In this document: in pieces, positions 7,858-18,088 of the stretch
Position numbering within the stretch: the stretch's first letter is position 1
How the letters are laid out: every line of letters begins with the position of its first letter
Assembly: GCA_017510405.1 (NCBI GenBank)
Contig: JAFWNG010000025.1
Coordinates: 1-64,000 of the forward strand
Length of the DNA stretch: 64,000 bases
Source of the DNA: Solobacterium sp.
Lineage (GTDB): Bacteria > Bacillota_I > Bacilli_A > Erysipelotrichales > Erysipelotrichaceae
Direction of reading: 5' to 3'
The notes under the pieces: model-generated
What the model saw: the letters and a program-made list of their open reading frames with translations, nothing else
What the model was told of the DNA's origin: nothing
Databases searched by the model: none
Program-made: the position numbers and the translations under genes

Positions 7858-9375
7858 TCAGACACCTCCTTTCAGACGTTTTGCGACCCTCTTGCCAATC
7901 ATTTCCCCCATGATATATGCACAGCTGTAGCCGTCACCGCGGATATAATGTCCGCCGCAGAAACTCAGCCCCGGTATCGCATAATCTTCTTTTTCACCTG
8001 CTGTACGTGCCATCAGGCTGTCCCAGCCGGATAGTTTGTATCCATAGATCGTACCTTCCGGTGTACCAAGATAACGGGCAAAAGTGACCGGTGTCGCAAT
8101 ACTGATCTCTTCAATATGCGGCACGATCGAAATGCCCAGCGTCTTTTCGGCATCCTCGATATACCGTTTTGCCAGATCGTTCTTGAATTTCTTATAGTCC
8201 TGCGGTCTCAGGTCACGCGGCATATCACAGCCGAACAGCGGCATGGTAAAGAACAGTGTGCAGGTGCCTTCCGGCGAACTGTCCGGAACGACCTTATTCA
8301 GGCAGTTGACGATATACAATCCATCCTCCAGACGGTTGTTATACTGATCTCTCGGATACGAATCCCCTTTAATGAAGACCGTATAATCGTTCATGCCGAG
8401 TTCTTCCGCCGTGCAGTCCAGTCCGAGATAAACCGTCGCAACAGAAATACCGAACTCACGCGCATTTGCCAGCTTCAGATTCTCTTCCGGAATAACCTTG
8501 GGATCGCTCATGTTAAAGACATTGTGCGGAATAACATTTGAAATCACTTCTTTCGCATACAGTTTCTCACCATTTGCGACAACCCCGCAGCAGCTGCCGT
8601 CTTCCCTGTACAGGAATTCCGTCACTTCACTGTTATAGCGTATCTCACCGCCATGTTTCTCAATGACATCCACCAGTGCCGAAGACAGCTCATGGCTGCG
8701 GTGATGCGCCATTGCCGCACCGTCGCTTACATATCCGTACAGCATATTCAGGAAATGCATTGCATTCAGTTCATCCGTCGGCACCCCAAGGTATCCCCAG
8801 TATGTATTGATCAGATCCTGCGCTTTCTGCGGCATTCCCAGCGCGGTCATGACTTCTTCCACGCTGTGTCCGGCAGTCCGCATGAAATCGGTATGCTTCA
8901 CCAGCATCACCACAGGATTCGGATTTCCCTTTGATGCATAGATATAATCGATCGCCGCATCGATCTTCGGCTTCAGATCCAGGAACGCACGCACACTTGC
9001 ATAGCAGCCCGGCACCGCCTCTTCCATTGAATCACAGAACGCATCCACACCAGATTTCAGAGTGATATCATAACCGTCCTGTCCTTTAACGATCGTACGG
9101 AACAGATCATGTTCATAACACCAGTCGATCTTTGCGCCAAGATCATCAAATACTTTGTATACGACATTCGGCCGGTCTTCCGTTCCGACACTGCAAAGTT
9201 CATGCAGTGACGGTTCAAATTCAAAACGTCCTCTGCGGAAACTTGTCGCACACCCGCCCGGCAGATTATGTTTTTCCAGTAAAAGTGTTGAACATCCTGC
9301 TTTCGCAGTATTTGCCGCAGCCGCAAGACCGCCGTTTCCTGCGCCGACAACGATCACGTCATACTGACGCTCCAT
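7858..9375 (-). CDS. Phytoene desaturase-like FAD oxidoreductase
   Basis: A 505-residue FAD enzyme of the phytoene desaturase/amine oxidase superfamily. The N-terminus has the Rossmann motif VVGAGNGGLAAAANTAKAG with an ExHxxPGGCA continuation. The C-terminus has the FAD-closing segment GLSFCGGHYIRGDGYS. Members desaturate or saturate isoprenoid-like substrates; the bacterial gut homologues mostly have no assigned substrate. The start follows AAAGGAGGG. It is the first gene of a two-gene operon with the 2Fe-2S reductase, the likely electron partner. No carotenoid synthesis genes (crtB, crtE) are nearby. Confidence 0.85.
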   Translation of the reverse strand: MERQYDVIVVGAGNGGLAAAANTAKAGCSTLLLEKHNLPGGCATSFRRGRFEFEPSLHELCSVGTEDRPNVVYKVFDDLGAKIDWCYEHDLFRTIVKGQDGYDITLKSGVDAFCDSMEEAVPGCYASVRAFLDLKPKIDAAIDYIYASKGNPNPVVMLVKHTDFMRTAGHSVEEVMTALGMPQKAQDLINTYWGYLGVPTDELNAMHFLNMLYGYVSDGAAMAHHRSHELSSALVDVIEKHGGEIRYNSEVTEFLYREDGSCCGVVANGEKLYAKEVISNVIPHNVFNMSDPKVIPEENLKLANAREFGISVATVYLGLDCTAEELGMNDYTVFIKGDSYPRDQYNNRLEDGLYIVNCLNKVVPDSSPEGTCTLFFTMPLFGCDMPRDLRPQDYKKFKNDLAKRYIEDAEKTLGISIVPHIEEISIATPVTFARYLGTPEGTIYGYKLSGWDSLMARTAGEKEDYAIPGLSFCGGHYIRGDGYSCAYIMGEMIGKRVAKRLKGGV

Positions 9376-9542
9376 AGTCCCTCCTTTCTTCGGGAATCAG
9401 CTTATTAAATGATGTTTTTGATTAACGATTTCATCCACAATATAGCACAGGATACTATTCTGCATGGAAATCGCAAATTGTTATGATTTTCGTTTTTATA
9501 TATAGGTTTATAATAGAGTTTGCTAATTCAGGGGAAGATTTT

Positions 9543-9815
9543 ATGAAAAAGTTATTCATTATCCTGCTGGTATGTCTGCTGGCTGCATGTGCCGGCACAC
9601 TGTTTCTGCAGAGTTCCATGACTGATATCAAAAAGCAGGAAGCAGCACTGGCCGCAGAACAGGAAAAACTGCAGGCAGAACTGGCAGATGCACAGCGTAT
9701 CGCACAGGAAAAAGAAGAAACGATCCGTCAAAAAGAAGAGACCGTTCAGCCAATGAAAGAGGAGTATGAGACATGGAAAGAAAGAACCGAAGAAATCCGT
9801 TCCTACCTGCCGTAA
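9543..9815 (+). CDS. Small coiled-coil lipoprotein
   Basis: A 90-residue protein with an N-terminal hydrophobic segment containing a lipobox (LLAAC, Cys16), then about 65 residues of charged heptad-like coiled coil rich in Glu, Lys and Gln. The ATG at 9543 has AGGGGAAG upstream; the frame extends back to 9483 without a good site. It overlaps the polysaccharide deacetylase by 43 nt in a different frame, so the two are translationally linked. No family was recognised. It probably sits on the outer face of the membrane, possibly pairing with the coiled coil of the deacetylase. Confidence 0.72.
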   Translation: MKKLFIILLVCLLAACAGTLFLQSSMTDIKKQEAALAAEQEKLQAELADAQRIAQEKEETIRQKEETVQPMKEEYETWKERTEEIRSYLP

Positions 9816-10690
9816 TGTCAATACTGCTTCTGGCAGGCTTCGGCGTCGTCGGCTTTAACGCATATCATCTTTATGCAGAAACAAGCACAGTGAAAGCACA
9901 TGTTAAGGAATTACAGACGGACACTGCAGAACTGCAGGAACAGCTGAAAAAAGCAGAAGAATTCTCTGCTGCACAGGACGCTCGAATCGCAGAACTTTCT
10001 GCCATGGAAAGAGATCTTCCGGCAATGCGTGATAACTATTACAAAGCATGCAAGGAACTGGAAGATGCCGTCCTTGCCGGTACAGCCGACTGCAAGATCG
10101 CCTATCTGACATTCGACGACGGTCCGTATGAAGCGACGACGGGACAGTATCTGGATATACTGGATCAATATGGTGTTCTGGCAACATTCTTCCAGCTTGC
10201 AAAAACCAGTGAAGCAGATGACCAGCTGTACCACCGTATCTATGAGACGGGTCATACGATTGCCAATCATACCTATTCTCATCAGATCAAACGGATCTAT
10301 AGCAGCGTAGACGCATTTATCAGCGATGTTGTGCGCAACCGGGAATTCATCCAGGAGAAACTCGGTATTACAACGAACATCCTGCGCTTCCCCGGCGGAT
10401 CCTCCACAGCAAGAGGTCTCAAAGATGATATCGTGGCACAGCTGCGTGAACTCGGCTACGGCTATGTTGACTGGAACTCCGCAACCGGTGACGGCGTATA
10501 CCATGCCACTCCGGAAGAATACCGCGACAATGTATTGACCGCTACCGGCGGACGCAGCATTCTCGTTGTTCTCATGCATGACTACAGCGGCACGACCTTA
10601 GCTGCCCTTCCGGAGATCATCGAAGGACTGCGAGCTCAGGGCTATGTACTTCTGCCGCTCTTCTATGAAAGCACTATGGTGAATAAGTAA
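9773..10690 (+). CDS. Membrane-anchored polysaccharide deacetylase
   Basis: A 305-residue NodB-family (CE4) deacetylase. Residues 1-30 give an uncleaved signal anchor, about 40-90 a coiled coil, and the rest the catalytic domain. Motifs are TFDDGP (metal and base Asp), HTYSH (metal His), RFPGGS, the DWNSATGD stretch and LMHD. It would remove acetyl groups from peptidoglycan or another wall polymer outside the cell. The start inside the preceding gene has GAGGAG at 8 nt. A strong terminator follows at 10699. Confidence 0.92.
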   Translation: MERKNRRNPFLPAVMSILLLAGFGVVGFNAYHLYAETSTVKAHVKELQTDTAELQEQLKKAEEFSAAQDARIAELSAMERDLPAMRDNYYKACKELEDAVLAGTADCKIAYLTFDDGPYEATTGQYLDILDQYGVLATFFQLAKTSEADDQLYHRIYETGHTIANHTYSHQIKRIYSSVDAFISDVVRNREFIQEKLGITTNILRFPGGSSTARGLKDDIVAQLRELGYGYVDWNSATGDGVYHATPEEYRDNVLTATGGRSILVVLMHDYSGTTLAALPEIIEGLRAQGYVLLPLFYESTMVNK

Positions 10691-10698
10691 CCATCCTG

Positions 10699-10726
10699 AC
10701 TGCCGATCAGCATCGGCAGTTTTTTT
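10699..10726 (+). terminator. Terminator after deacetylase
   Basis: A perfect 9-bp stem (ACTGCCGAT / ATCGGCAGT) with loop CAGC followed by six or more T. Confidence 0.92.
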
Positions 10727-10791
10727 CATGCCTCCGAGGGGGATTCCCCGATTTCGCTGTATATATAAATGAACCCCTGAGGAGGTATTTT

Positions 10792-11967
10792 ATGTCCCGT
10801 ATGCTCGGAAACCGTTTCCGCATCTATCCCAATACGTTCCAGATTTCTGCTGCTTTACAGATACTTGGTTCCTGCCGCTATGTCTATAACCTTTATCTCA
10901 ACGCCTGGTCGACCTGTATCAAATATACCGGGAAAAGTCTTTCCTATCTGGAATGCTGCAGAAGCATGTCCGATCTTATGAAAGTACTGCCCTGGCTTCG
11001 CAACATCGAAGTCTCTGCCCTGCAGTCTTCCCTTCGCAGCCTGGAGAGAGCTTTCCGTTTCGCTCCTAATCATCCGCCTGCTTATCACAAGCGCGGGCAC
11101 AATGATTCCTATACCTGCAAAAACACAAACTTCTGCATTCGAAAACTGGATAAGAATCATATTCTTCTTCCTCAACTTGGCAAAGTTCGTGTACGCGGCC
11201 TTCGTGATGTCAAAGGGAAGATCCTATCCGCTGCCGTCACATATGAATCGACAGGAAAATGGTTCTGTTCGTTTCTTTATCAGGCAGATGACGCTGTCCG
11301 GTTTTTCAAAACAGGAAAAACTGTTGGTATTGATCTCGGCATCCACGATTTTCTGATCCTGTCCGACGGCACAAAGATTCCAAATCCCCGTATTCTTTCC
11401 ACTTTGGAAAAGAAGCTTCGGAAAGCACAGCGCAGCCTGTCCCGTAAACGCAGTGCCAATATCAGTCATTTCATTACGGTAAATGCCTCTCAGGTTCCTG
11501 TTTTTAAGCGGCCTTTCCGTGAATGCAGAAACTACCAGAAGCAGAAAAGACGTGTAGCCCGCATCTATGAGAAAATACGCAATTGCAGACGTGATTTTGA
11601 ACACAAACTGAGTATAGAGTTGATCAAGAGCCACGATGTACTCTGTATGGAAGATCTGAATGTCAAAAGCATGCTTGGCAAAGACCGAAATCTCTCAAAG
11701 CAGATCAGCGATGTATCCTGGAGTGAGTTCAACGGAATGCTGGAATACAAGGCAAAGTGGTATGGCCGCAGGATCCTGCGCGTCAGCCGCTACTATCCAT
11801 CTTCCCAGATCTGCCACGTATGCGGCCGTCAGAATCCTGCCTTAAAGGATCTCACCATCCGGGAATGGGAATGTCCTGTCTGCCATACGATCCATGACCG
11901 CGATATCAACGCTGCCATGTGCATCAAAAAAGAAGCACTGCGTCGAAACACAATGCTCCTTTCGTGA
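10792..11967 (+). CDS. tnpB: TnpB-type RNA-guided nuclease (IS200/IS605 OrfB)
   Basis: A 391-residue TnpB. The RuvC residues are all present: Asp181 in GIDLGI, Glu287 in CMEDLN and Asp371 in HDRDINAA. Between the last two is a zinc ribbon (CHVCG and CPVC). The N-terminal part resembles the OrfB helix-turn-helix region. TnpB proteins cut DNA using a guide RNA made from the right end of the element. GAGGAGG lies 7 nt before the ATG. There is no TnpA gene next to it, so this is a solo element that cannot move by itself. The intact catalytic triad suggests it is not a pseudogene. Confidence 0.93.
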   Translation: MSRMLGNRFRIYPNTFQISAALQILGSCRYVYNLYLNAWSTCIKYTGKSLSYLECCRSMSDLMKVLPWLRNIEVSALQSSLRSLERAFRFAPNHPPAYHKRGHNDSYTCKNTNFCIRKLDKNHILLPQLGKVRVRGLRDVKGKILSAAVTYESTGKWFCSFLYQADDAVRFFKTGKTVGIDLGIHDFLILSDGTKIPNPRILSTLEKKLRKAQRSLSRKRSANISHFITVNASQVPVFKRPFRECRNYQKQKRRVARIYEKIRNCRRDFEHKLSIELIKSHDVLCMEDLNVKSMLGKDRNLSKQISDVSWSEFNGMLEYKAKWYGRRILRVSRYYPSSQICHVCGRQNPALKDLTIREWECPVCHTIHDRDINAAMCIKKEALRRNTMLLS

Positions 11968-12041
11968 TTTTCATGATCACACGGTACCTGGAGCCACCGG
12001 GAATCCTATAAGCCTGGGTTATCTGAATACACAGGTATTCT
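11964..12041 (+). ncRNA. Candidate omega RNA 3' region of tnpB
   Basis: From the tnpB stop onward there are successive hairpins: GTGAT/ATCAC (11964-11980, 7-nt loop) and GAATAC/GTATTC (12025-12040, 4-nt loop). TnpB guide RNAs usually overlap the 3' end of the gene and reach the right end of the element, so the guide would begin near 12041. Position and function are inferred from family knowledge. Confidence 0.35.
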
Positions 12042-12077
12042 TGACCAGGAAGATGAAAATCATCATGAAATGGTTAC

Positions 12078-13625
<1,548 letters not shown>

Positions 13626-13638
13626 TCAGTTTAGTAAA

Positions 13639-14958
13639 TTATGCTTCTTCAGCCTGAGCTGCAGCCTGCTTGTTGGAGATCAGAACGAACGGTGTGTAGA
13701 TTGCAAATGCAATCAGGATTACCAGGATCTGAGCAATAGCTGCACCGAAGTTACCACCGGACGCAAGGAATGCCATGAGTCCCGGAGGCGTGGTCCACGG
13801 AGCGTTAACGACCATCTTTGCACAGAATCCAATCTTTGTCAGGAAGTAACCTACACCTACAGATACGATTGGGGAAAGAATGAACGGAATACCAAGGATC
13901 GGGTTCATAACGATCGGGAGACCGAATGTTACCGGTTCGTTGATGTTGAAGAGTGCGCACGGAATAGCCAGCTTAGCGATGGACTTGTAATCTTCACGCT
14001 TGGAGAAGAGCAGGATCGCAATCAGCAGACCACCAGTGATACCTGCACCGGTAACTGTACCGAATACAGACATGAACGGTGTGTTGATAATGTTCGGCGG
14101 AACTTCGTTAGCCATATATGCAGCTTCGTTCTCTGCGAATGCCTGGAGCAGGATTGCTTCGTAGACACCCTTCAGAGTCTGTGTTCCGTGAATACCGAAC
14201 CACCACAGAATAACTGTGCAGCCCATCAGGAACATGAATCCCGGCAGACCTGTCAGAACGTTCTTCAGCGGAGCCTGGATGAATGTTGTGATTGCAGCGA
14301 ACAGTGTCATACCTGTGATCGTATGGAACAGGAGACCGAAACCGGAAACGATCAGGACAGCCAGTGTAGCCGGGAACAGAACTTCGAACGAACGAGCAAT
14401 GTTCGGCGGAACGGAGTCAGGCATACCGATGCGGAGTTTTCCGGACTGAACCATCTTGACATACAGTAAGGAAGCAATGATACCGACGAGCATTGCGACG
14501 AACAGACCCTGAGCGTTTGTATATTCACGTCCGAGTGCGTTTGCGATCGTAACAGCTTCACCGCTTTCAGCAGCTTTTCCGGTTACAGATGTCGTGCAGA
14601 GAGAAATGTAGGAAGCAAGGCCGACCAGCATGACAACTCTGTCGTGGTTGTCATAGCTTTCTGCTACTTTCATGGAGAGCAGAATAACGATGCCGATAGC
14701 CATGAAGTTCATGGTACCATAGTTGGCAGCGTCAAACAGCGGCTTCAGTGCTCCGAGCCAGGCCATTCCCGGCAGGTTTGCCAGGGAAACATATCCCGGT
14801 GTCGTGTTGCAGATAACGTTCGAGAAGAGAGTACAGAACGAACCCGCAATGATCAGCGGCATCAGATCCGTGAAGGCGTCTCTGATGCATGTCATGATAC
14901 GGTTACTGCCGATTTTACTGGCAACAACCAACATGGCATTCATAAACTTTTCACCCAT
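13639..14958 (-). CDS. PTS cellobiose/lactose-type EIIC permease
   Basis: A 439-residue membrane permease of the Lac/Cel PTS family, with about ten hydrophobic segments. It has the family's GIHGTQTLKG motif and a conserved NEPVTFGLPIVMNP sugar-site segment. It imports and phosphorylates beta-glucosides with EIIB and EIIA proteins, neither of which is encoded nearby. AGGAGG precedes the ATG. It leads an operon with the GH1 gene and is divergent from a LysR gene. The promoter region has a cre-like site and a palindrome next to the -35 position. Confidence 0.92.
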   Translation of the reverse strand: MGEKFMNAMLVVASKIGSNRIMTCIRDAFTDLMPLIIAGSFCTLFSNVICNTTPGYVSLANLPGMAWLGALKPLFDAANYGTMNFMAIGIVILLSMKVAESYDNHDRVVMLVGLASYISLCTTSVTGKAAESGEAVTIANALGREYTNAQGLFVAMLVGIIASLLYVKMVQSGKLRIGMPDSVPPNIARSFEVLFPATLAVLIVSGFGLLFHTITGMTLFAAITTFIQAPLKNVLTGLPGFMFLMGCTVILWWFGIHGTQTLKGVYEAILLQAFAENEAAYMANEVPPNIINTPFMSVFGTVTGAGITGGLLIAILLFSKREDYKSIAKLAIPCALFNINEPVTFGLPIVMNPILGIPFILSPIVSVGVGYFLTKIGFCAKMVVNAPWTTPPGLMAFLASGGNFGAAIAQILVILIAFAIYTPFVLISNKQAAAQAEEA

Positions 14959-14994
14959 TATTATTCCTCCTATTATTCATGGGTAATTCCCCTT

Positions 14995-15008
14995 TGGAAG
15001 CACTTTCA
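14995..15008 (-). promoter_or_regulatory. Candidate cre (CcpA) site
   Basis: On the minus strand TGAAAGTGCTTCCA differs from the cre consensus at two positions. It lies about 20-35 nt downstream of the likely EIIC transcription start, a normal place for catabolite repression of a PTS operon. Confidence 0.5.
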
Positions 15009-15035
15009 TGCTCCCGGTATAAACATTTTAGCAGT

Positions 15036-15064
15036 ATTATATGAACCGTAATATGCATATAACG
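15036..15064 (-). promoter_or_regulatory. EIIC promoter with LysR-type palindrome
   Basis: A minus-strand TATAAT (15036-15041) is a good -10 box. There is no good -35 box; instead an 18-bp palindrome with one mismatched pair, centred on ATATGCATAT (15047-15064), covers that position. A weak -35 plus an upstream palindrome fits activation by the divergent LysR protein. Confidence 0.5.
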
Positions 15065-15115
15065 GCGTATAAATATGCGTTTATAGTATATTATTGAATA
15101 TAGATGGAGGGCATT

Positions 15116-16000
15116 ATGGATTTTGAATCGATCCGTGCATTTCTCGCTGTCGTAGACACCGGCAGTATCAGCGCAGCAGCCAACGTATTGTTTACATCTC
15201 AGAGCAGCGTTTCACGTAAGATTGCGTCTATCGAGCGCGAACTCGGCATTACACTCCTGAACCGCAGCAAAGGACAGTCCAGCATTACACTAACCGCCGC
15301 TGGTGAGGCTTTTATGTACAATGCAAGACAGATGGATGTCGTATATAAAGATATGGAAAGTCTCTCTCATAACCCAGTTCGCCAGTTTCTTTCCATTGGT
15401 GCAAATGAAATGTCACAGGTATTATTTCTTAATGCGTTCTGTCCGTCATTTATTGACCGTCATCCGGAGATCTGCCTTTCGATCCATTCCTATCATTCCT
15501 CTACGATCCACCAGAGACTCCGCTCACATCTGATCGATATCGGATATGTCAGTGTTCTGCAGGAAAAGGAAAACGAAAAAACCACCCTTATGCTGAATCT
15601 TCCGCTTGTCCTTGTAACAAACAGGGAAAGTCCATACTATGCCGGAATGAATATCACTGAACTTCCCGCTGATAAAGAAGTCTATCTTCGCTACAGTGCC
15701 CAGTATGAGTACTGGCACAACCATATTTTCCCCGGCAAACAGTACGCTGTACGTGTCAGCCGGGAACTGATGATGGTATCTTATCTTCAAAAAGAAAAAA
15801 GATGGGGTTTAGCCACCAGGGCTTCTGCAAATGTAATGTCAAAAATGTCAGATAACATTGTCATCTATCCTGTGGAAGGTATTCCGAATACTGTCAAAAT
15901 ATATGAAGTTATTCAGAATGATATCCGTCCGGGACGTTTACAGGCATCGGAAATCTTCCGTAAAGAACTGGATGAATACATCAAAAATGCCGGTTTATGA
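15116..16000 (+). CDS. LysR-family regulator of the adjacent PTS operon
   Basis: A 294-residue LysR-type regulator. The helix-turn-helix spans about residues 1-60 (FLAVVDTGSISAAANVLF and SSVSRKIASIERELG). The remainder is a substrate-binding-like effector domain. The ATG at 15116 follows GGAGGG; the ATG at 15104 has no such site. It is divergent from the EIIC gene across 157 bp that contain a palindrome overlapping the EIIC -35 position. It most likely activates the beta-glucoside operon, which is inferred from position. Confidence 0.88.
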   Translation: MDFESIRAFLAVVDTGSISAAANVLFTSQSSVSRKIASIERELGITLLNRSKGQSSITLTAAGEAFMYNARQMDVVYKDMESLSHNPVRQFLSIGANEMSQVLFLNAFCPSFIDRHPEICLSIHSYHSSTIHQRLRSHLIDIGYVSVLQEKENEKTTLMLNLPLVLVTNRESPYYAGMNITELPADKEVYLRYSAQYEYWHNHIFPGKQYAVRVSRELMMVSYLQKEKRWGLATRASANVMSKMSDNIVIYPVEGIPNTVKIYEVIQNDIRPGRLQASEIFRKELDEYIKNAGL

Positions 16001-16020
16001 TTTCTGCCTGCCGGCAAACA

Positions 16021-16055
16021 AAACAGAAGCAATTCAAACTGCTTCTGTTTTTCGT
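16021..16055 (+). terminator. Terminator after LysR
   Basis: A perfect 11-bp stem (AAACAGAAGCA / TGCTTCTGTTT) with an 8-nt loop and a T-run. It may also serve the convergent CorA gene. Confidence 0.88.
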
Positions 16056-16116
16056 TCTGTTCGTGATCGTCTTTTCCTGATCAGTTCTTGATGTGGACAC
16101 TCTCTTCCATCTTCTG

Positions 16117-17037
16117 TCACAGCCACTTATTCTTACGGAACCAGACCAGCTGCACAATAACGACTACTATACTTGCCCCGATCGTTAACGGATAGCCTAC
16201 CGTGGAATTAATCGACGGCATATTGGTGAAGTTCATACCGAACCAGCCTGCGATCAGTGTCAGCGGCATGAATATGGACGTAATGACGGTAAGGAACGTA
16301 ATGATCTTATTCTGCCGGATCGTAAGCTGTTCCGAAACAAGATCACGCAGCTGGCTGATGTATTCACGCAGCGTCATGACATGATCCTGCAGGCGCTGAA
16401 CCCGCTCGGCAAACAGATGGAAATATCTCAGGTTATCTTCAATGAAAAAACCATTTTCATTCTCCTCCAGCTCCTTTGCCAGATCGATCAGATGTTCATA
16501 ATGCCGGTACATATCCAGAAGATCAGAACGAATATCATTCAGCTGGATCGGATATTCTTCAATATCACCTTTCATGATCGACCGTTCGATCGAATCCAGA
16601 TTCGCATGAATGCGTTCCAGAAACGGAATATCATGTTTGATCGTTTCTTCCAGAAAATCATAAAAGAAGCGTTCGAGAGAAGGCAGTTTCCAGCGGCGGG
16701 TATTTCGAATCTCTTCAACCTGCCGGTGCGTATAATCATCTGCGTCAATAAGAACAATGCCCTTTCCATCCAGAATAAACGCCAGTTTAAACTTATCTTC
16801 CCTAAAGCATTCATGATCCGGAACATTGAGCGTTCCCGTGAGACAGTCATGGTTGACAACAGCCTTCGTATCATGAACATGACTCAGATCCATTTCCATA
16901 TCGATACGCGTTTCAAACTTATCTCTGTGCTCAAGGTATTCCTGCGGACTCATCACCGCAACAAACGGTACACTGCAGGAAAATATATCCTCCTGTTCAC
17001 ATGGTATCAGTGTTTCTTCAATCCGATAAAAATTCAT
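16117..17037 (-). CDS. corA: CorA-family divalent cation transporter
   Basis: A 306-residue CorA-type channel for Mg2+ or Co2+. The large N-terminal cytosolic domain is acidic and helical. The C-terminus has two membrane helices with the signature GMN in the loop (GWFGMNFTNMP). The start at 17037 has TTGGAG 7 nt upstream; the longer frame to 17085 does not. It is a single gene, convergent with the LysR gene. A second magnesium system, MgtE, is at 38905 under riboswitch control. No riboswitch was seen here. Confidence 0.92.
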   Translation of the reverse strand: MNFYRIEETLIPCEQEDIFSCSVPFVAVMSPQEYLEHRDKFETRIDMEMDLSHVHDTKAVVNHDCLTGTLNVPDHECFREDKFKLAFILDGKGIVLIDADDYTHRQVEEIRNTRRWKLPSLERFFYDFLEETIKHDIPFLERIHANLDSIERSIMKGDIEEYPIQLNDIRSDLLDMYRHYEHLIDLAKELEENENGFFIEDNLRYFHLFAERVQRLQDHVMTLREYISQLRDLVSEQLTIRQNKIITFLTVITSIFMPLTLIAGWFGMNFTNMPSINSTVGYPLTIGASIVVVIVQLVWFRKNKWL

Positions 17038-17104
17038 ATTGGCACTCCAATCATACCTATCTATTATAACGAAAAAACGAAGCATTCTGCCTCGTTTCTC
17101 CTTC

Positions 17105-17974
17105 TCAGCGGTAAGTTCTTGTCAGTTTCGATACGCTGCCCGCAGGATCTGTTGTCGTTTCCGAGATGCACTGTCCGTGCTCGTTATACTGATACTCCGT
17201 CACCGTCCGCGTTCCTTCCGGATCCGATATATCAAACTGGACCCGCTTTGTCATGTTCCGATTGCTGTCAAACTCGTATTCATAATGCACTTCATGAACG
17301 ATCTCGCCGATCTCCAGACCTGCATTCGATACGGTCTTTGTCAGGACGACCTCCCCATTCTCACCGTACTCATAGAATACTTCATTCATGACTTCGCCGT
17401 TTGCCATACTGGACACATGCAGCGGCTGACCGTTGCTGTTGACCTCGGTGACATTTTCCTGTACATATTCCCCTCCGTCATAAGCACTGACGAGCTTCAG
17501 CATATTTCCATACGCATCATATGTATAGATCTCCTTCACCGATCCGTTCTCATATGTATTCGTCATCACATAACTTCCGTCTTCGCTGTATTCATAATCC
17601 GTCGTATAATTGCCTTCAATGAATCCGCCGGAAGACTGTACGTCACTGTGTGTCAGCTTTCCATTCACATATGTGTTCTCAATTCGTGTGTGTTCCTTCG
17701 CACTGCTGTTATATTCTTCCGTCATGACATTTCCCTCGGAATCATACGTAAACTCTCTCGTATAATTCATTGACGGATCACTGTATTCTTCTTTTGCAAG
17801 AAGCGGCATGCCCTCATCCGGATCTTCCGGGACAAGTTCACTTCCCTGTTCTTCCGGTGTCAGCTCACTTCTCTGTTCTTTCTGTCCTTCAGAAGAAGCT
17901 GCAGACGGCGTGTCTGCTTTTGAACAGCCTGCCAGCAGGAACATTGCTGTGATCACTAAGAATCCTTTTTTCAT
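17105..17974 (-). CDS. Lipoprotein with YD-like repeats
   Basis: A 289-residue lipoprotein. The signal ends in the lipobox LLAGC. A low-complexity Glu/Ser/Pro linker of about 50 residues follows. Then come repeated two-strand units of roughly 20-25 residues with Tyr/Asp/Gly/Asn patterns (YDSEGN, YDAYGN, YGENGE, YNEHGQ). These resemble the YD repeats of RHS/wall-associated proteins. The role is unknown, probably a surface binding or structural protein. AGGAGG lies 6 nt before the ATG at 17974. Confidence 0.8.
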   Translation of the reverse strand: MKKGFLVITAMFLLAGCSKADTPSAASSEGQKEQRSELTPEEQGSELVPEDPDEGMPLLAKEEYSDPSMNYTREFTYDSEGNVMTEEYNSSAKEHTRIENTYVNGKLTHSDVQSSGGFIEGNYTTDYEYSEDGSYVMTNTYENGSVKEIYTYDAYGNMLKLVSAYDGGEYVQENVTEVNSNGQPLHVSSMANGEVMNEVFYEYGENGEVVLTKTVSNAGLEIGEIVHEVHYEYEFDSNRNMTKRVQFDISDPEGTRTVTEYQYNEHGQCISETTTDPAGSVSKLTRTYR

Positions 17975-18088
17975 AATGAACCTCCTGTTCAACACAGTGT
18001 TTTAGCACTCTTCCGCAAGAAAAGCAACAAGACTTACTTCATCCGCTAAAACATATACGATTATAATATGTCTATACGGGAGGATCAT

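Larger units (their letters stand above)
10727..12060 (+). mobile_element. Solo tnpB element, ends uncertain
   Basis: The element consists of tnpB with about 65 bp of left flank and about 90 bp of right flank, wedged between the deacetylase terminator and the GH1 stop at 12078. No target duplication is expected for IS200/IS605 types and none was seen. The exact left and right ends, and the target motif next to the left end, could not be fixed from sequence alone. Confidence 0.5.

Noticed and set aside
7857-7865. GTG start for the 2Fe-2S reductase
   Set aside because: The AGGAGG directly abuts the GTG with no spacer. The ATG at 7856 has an 8-nt spacer.
18002-18010. TTAGCACTC, one half of a CIRCE element near the second MATE gene
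   Set aside because: The matching right half is absent at the required 9-nt spacing. A separate 8-bp inverted repeat (17999-18006 and 18045-18052) is too far apart to be convincing.
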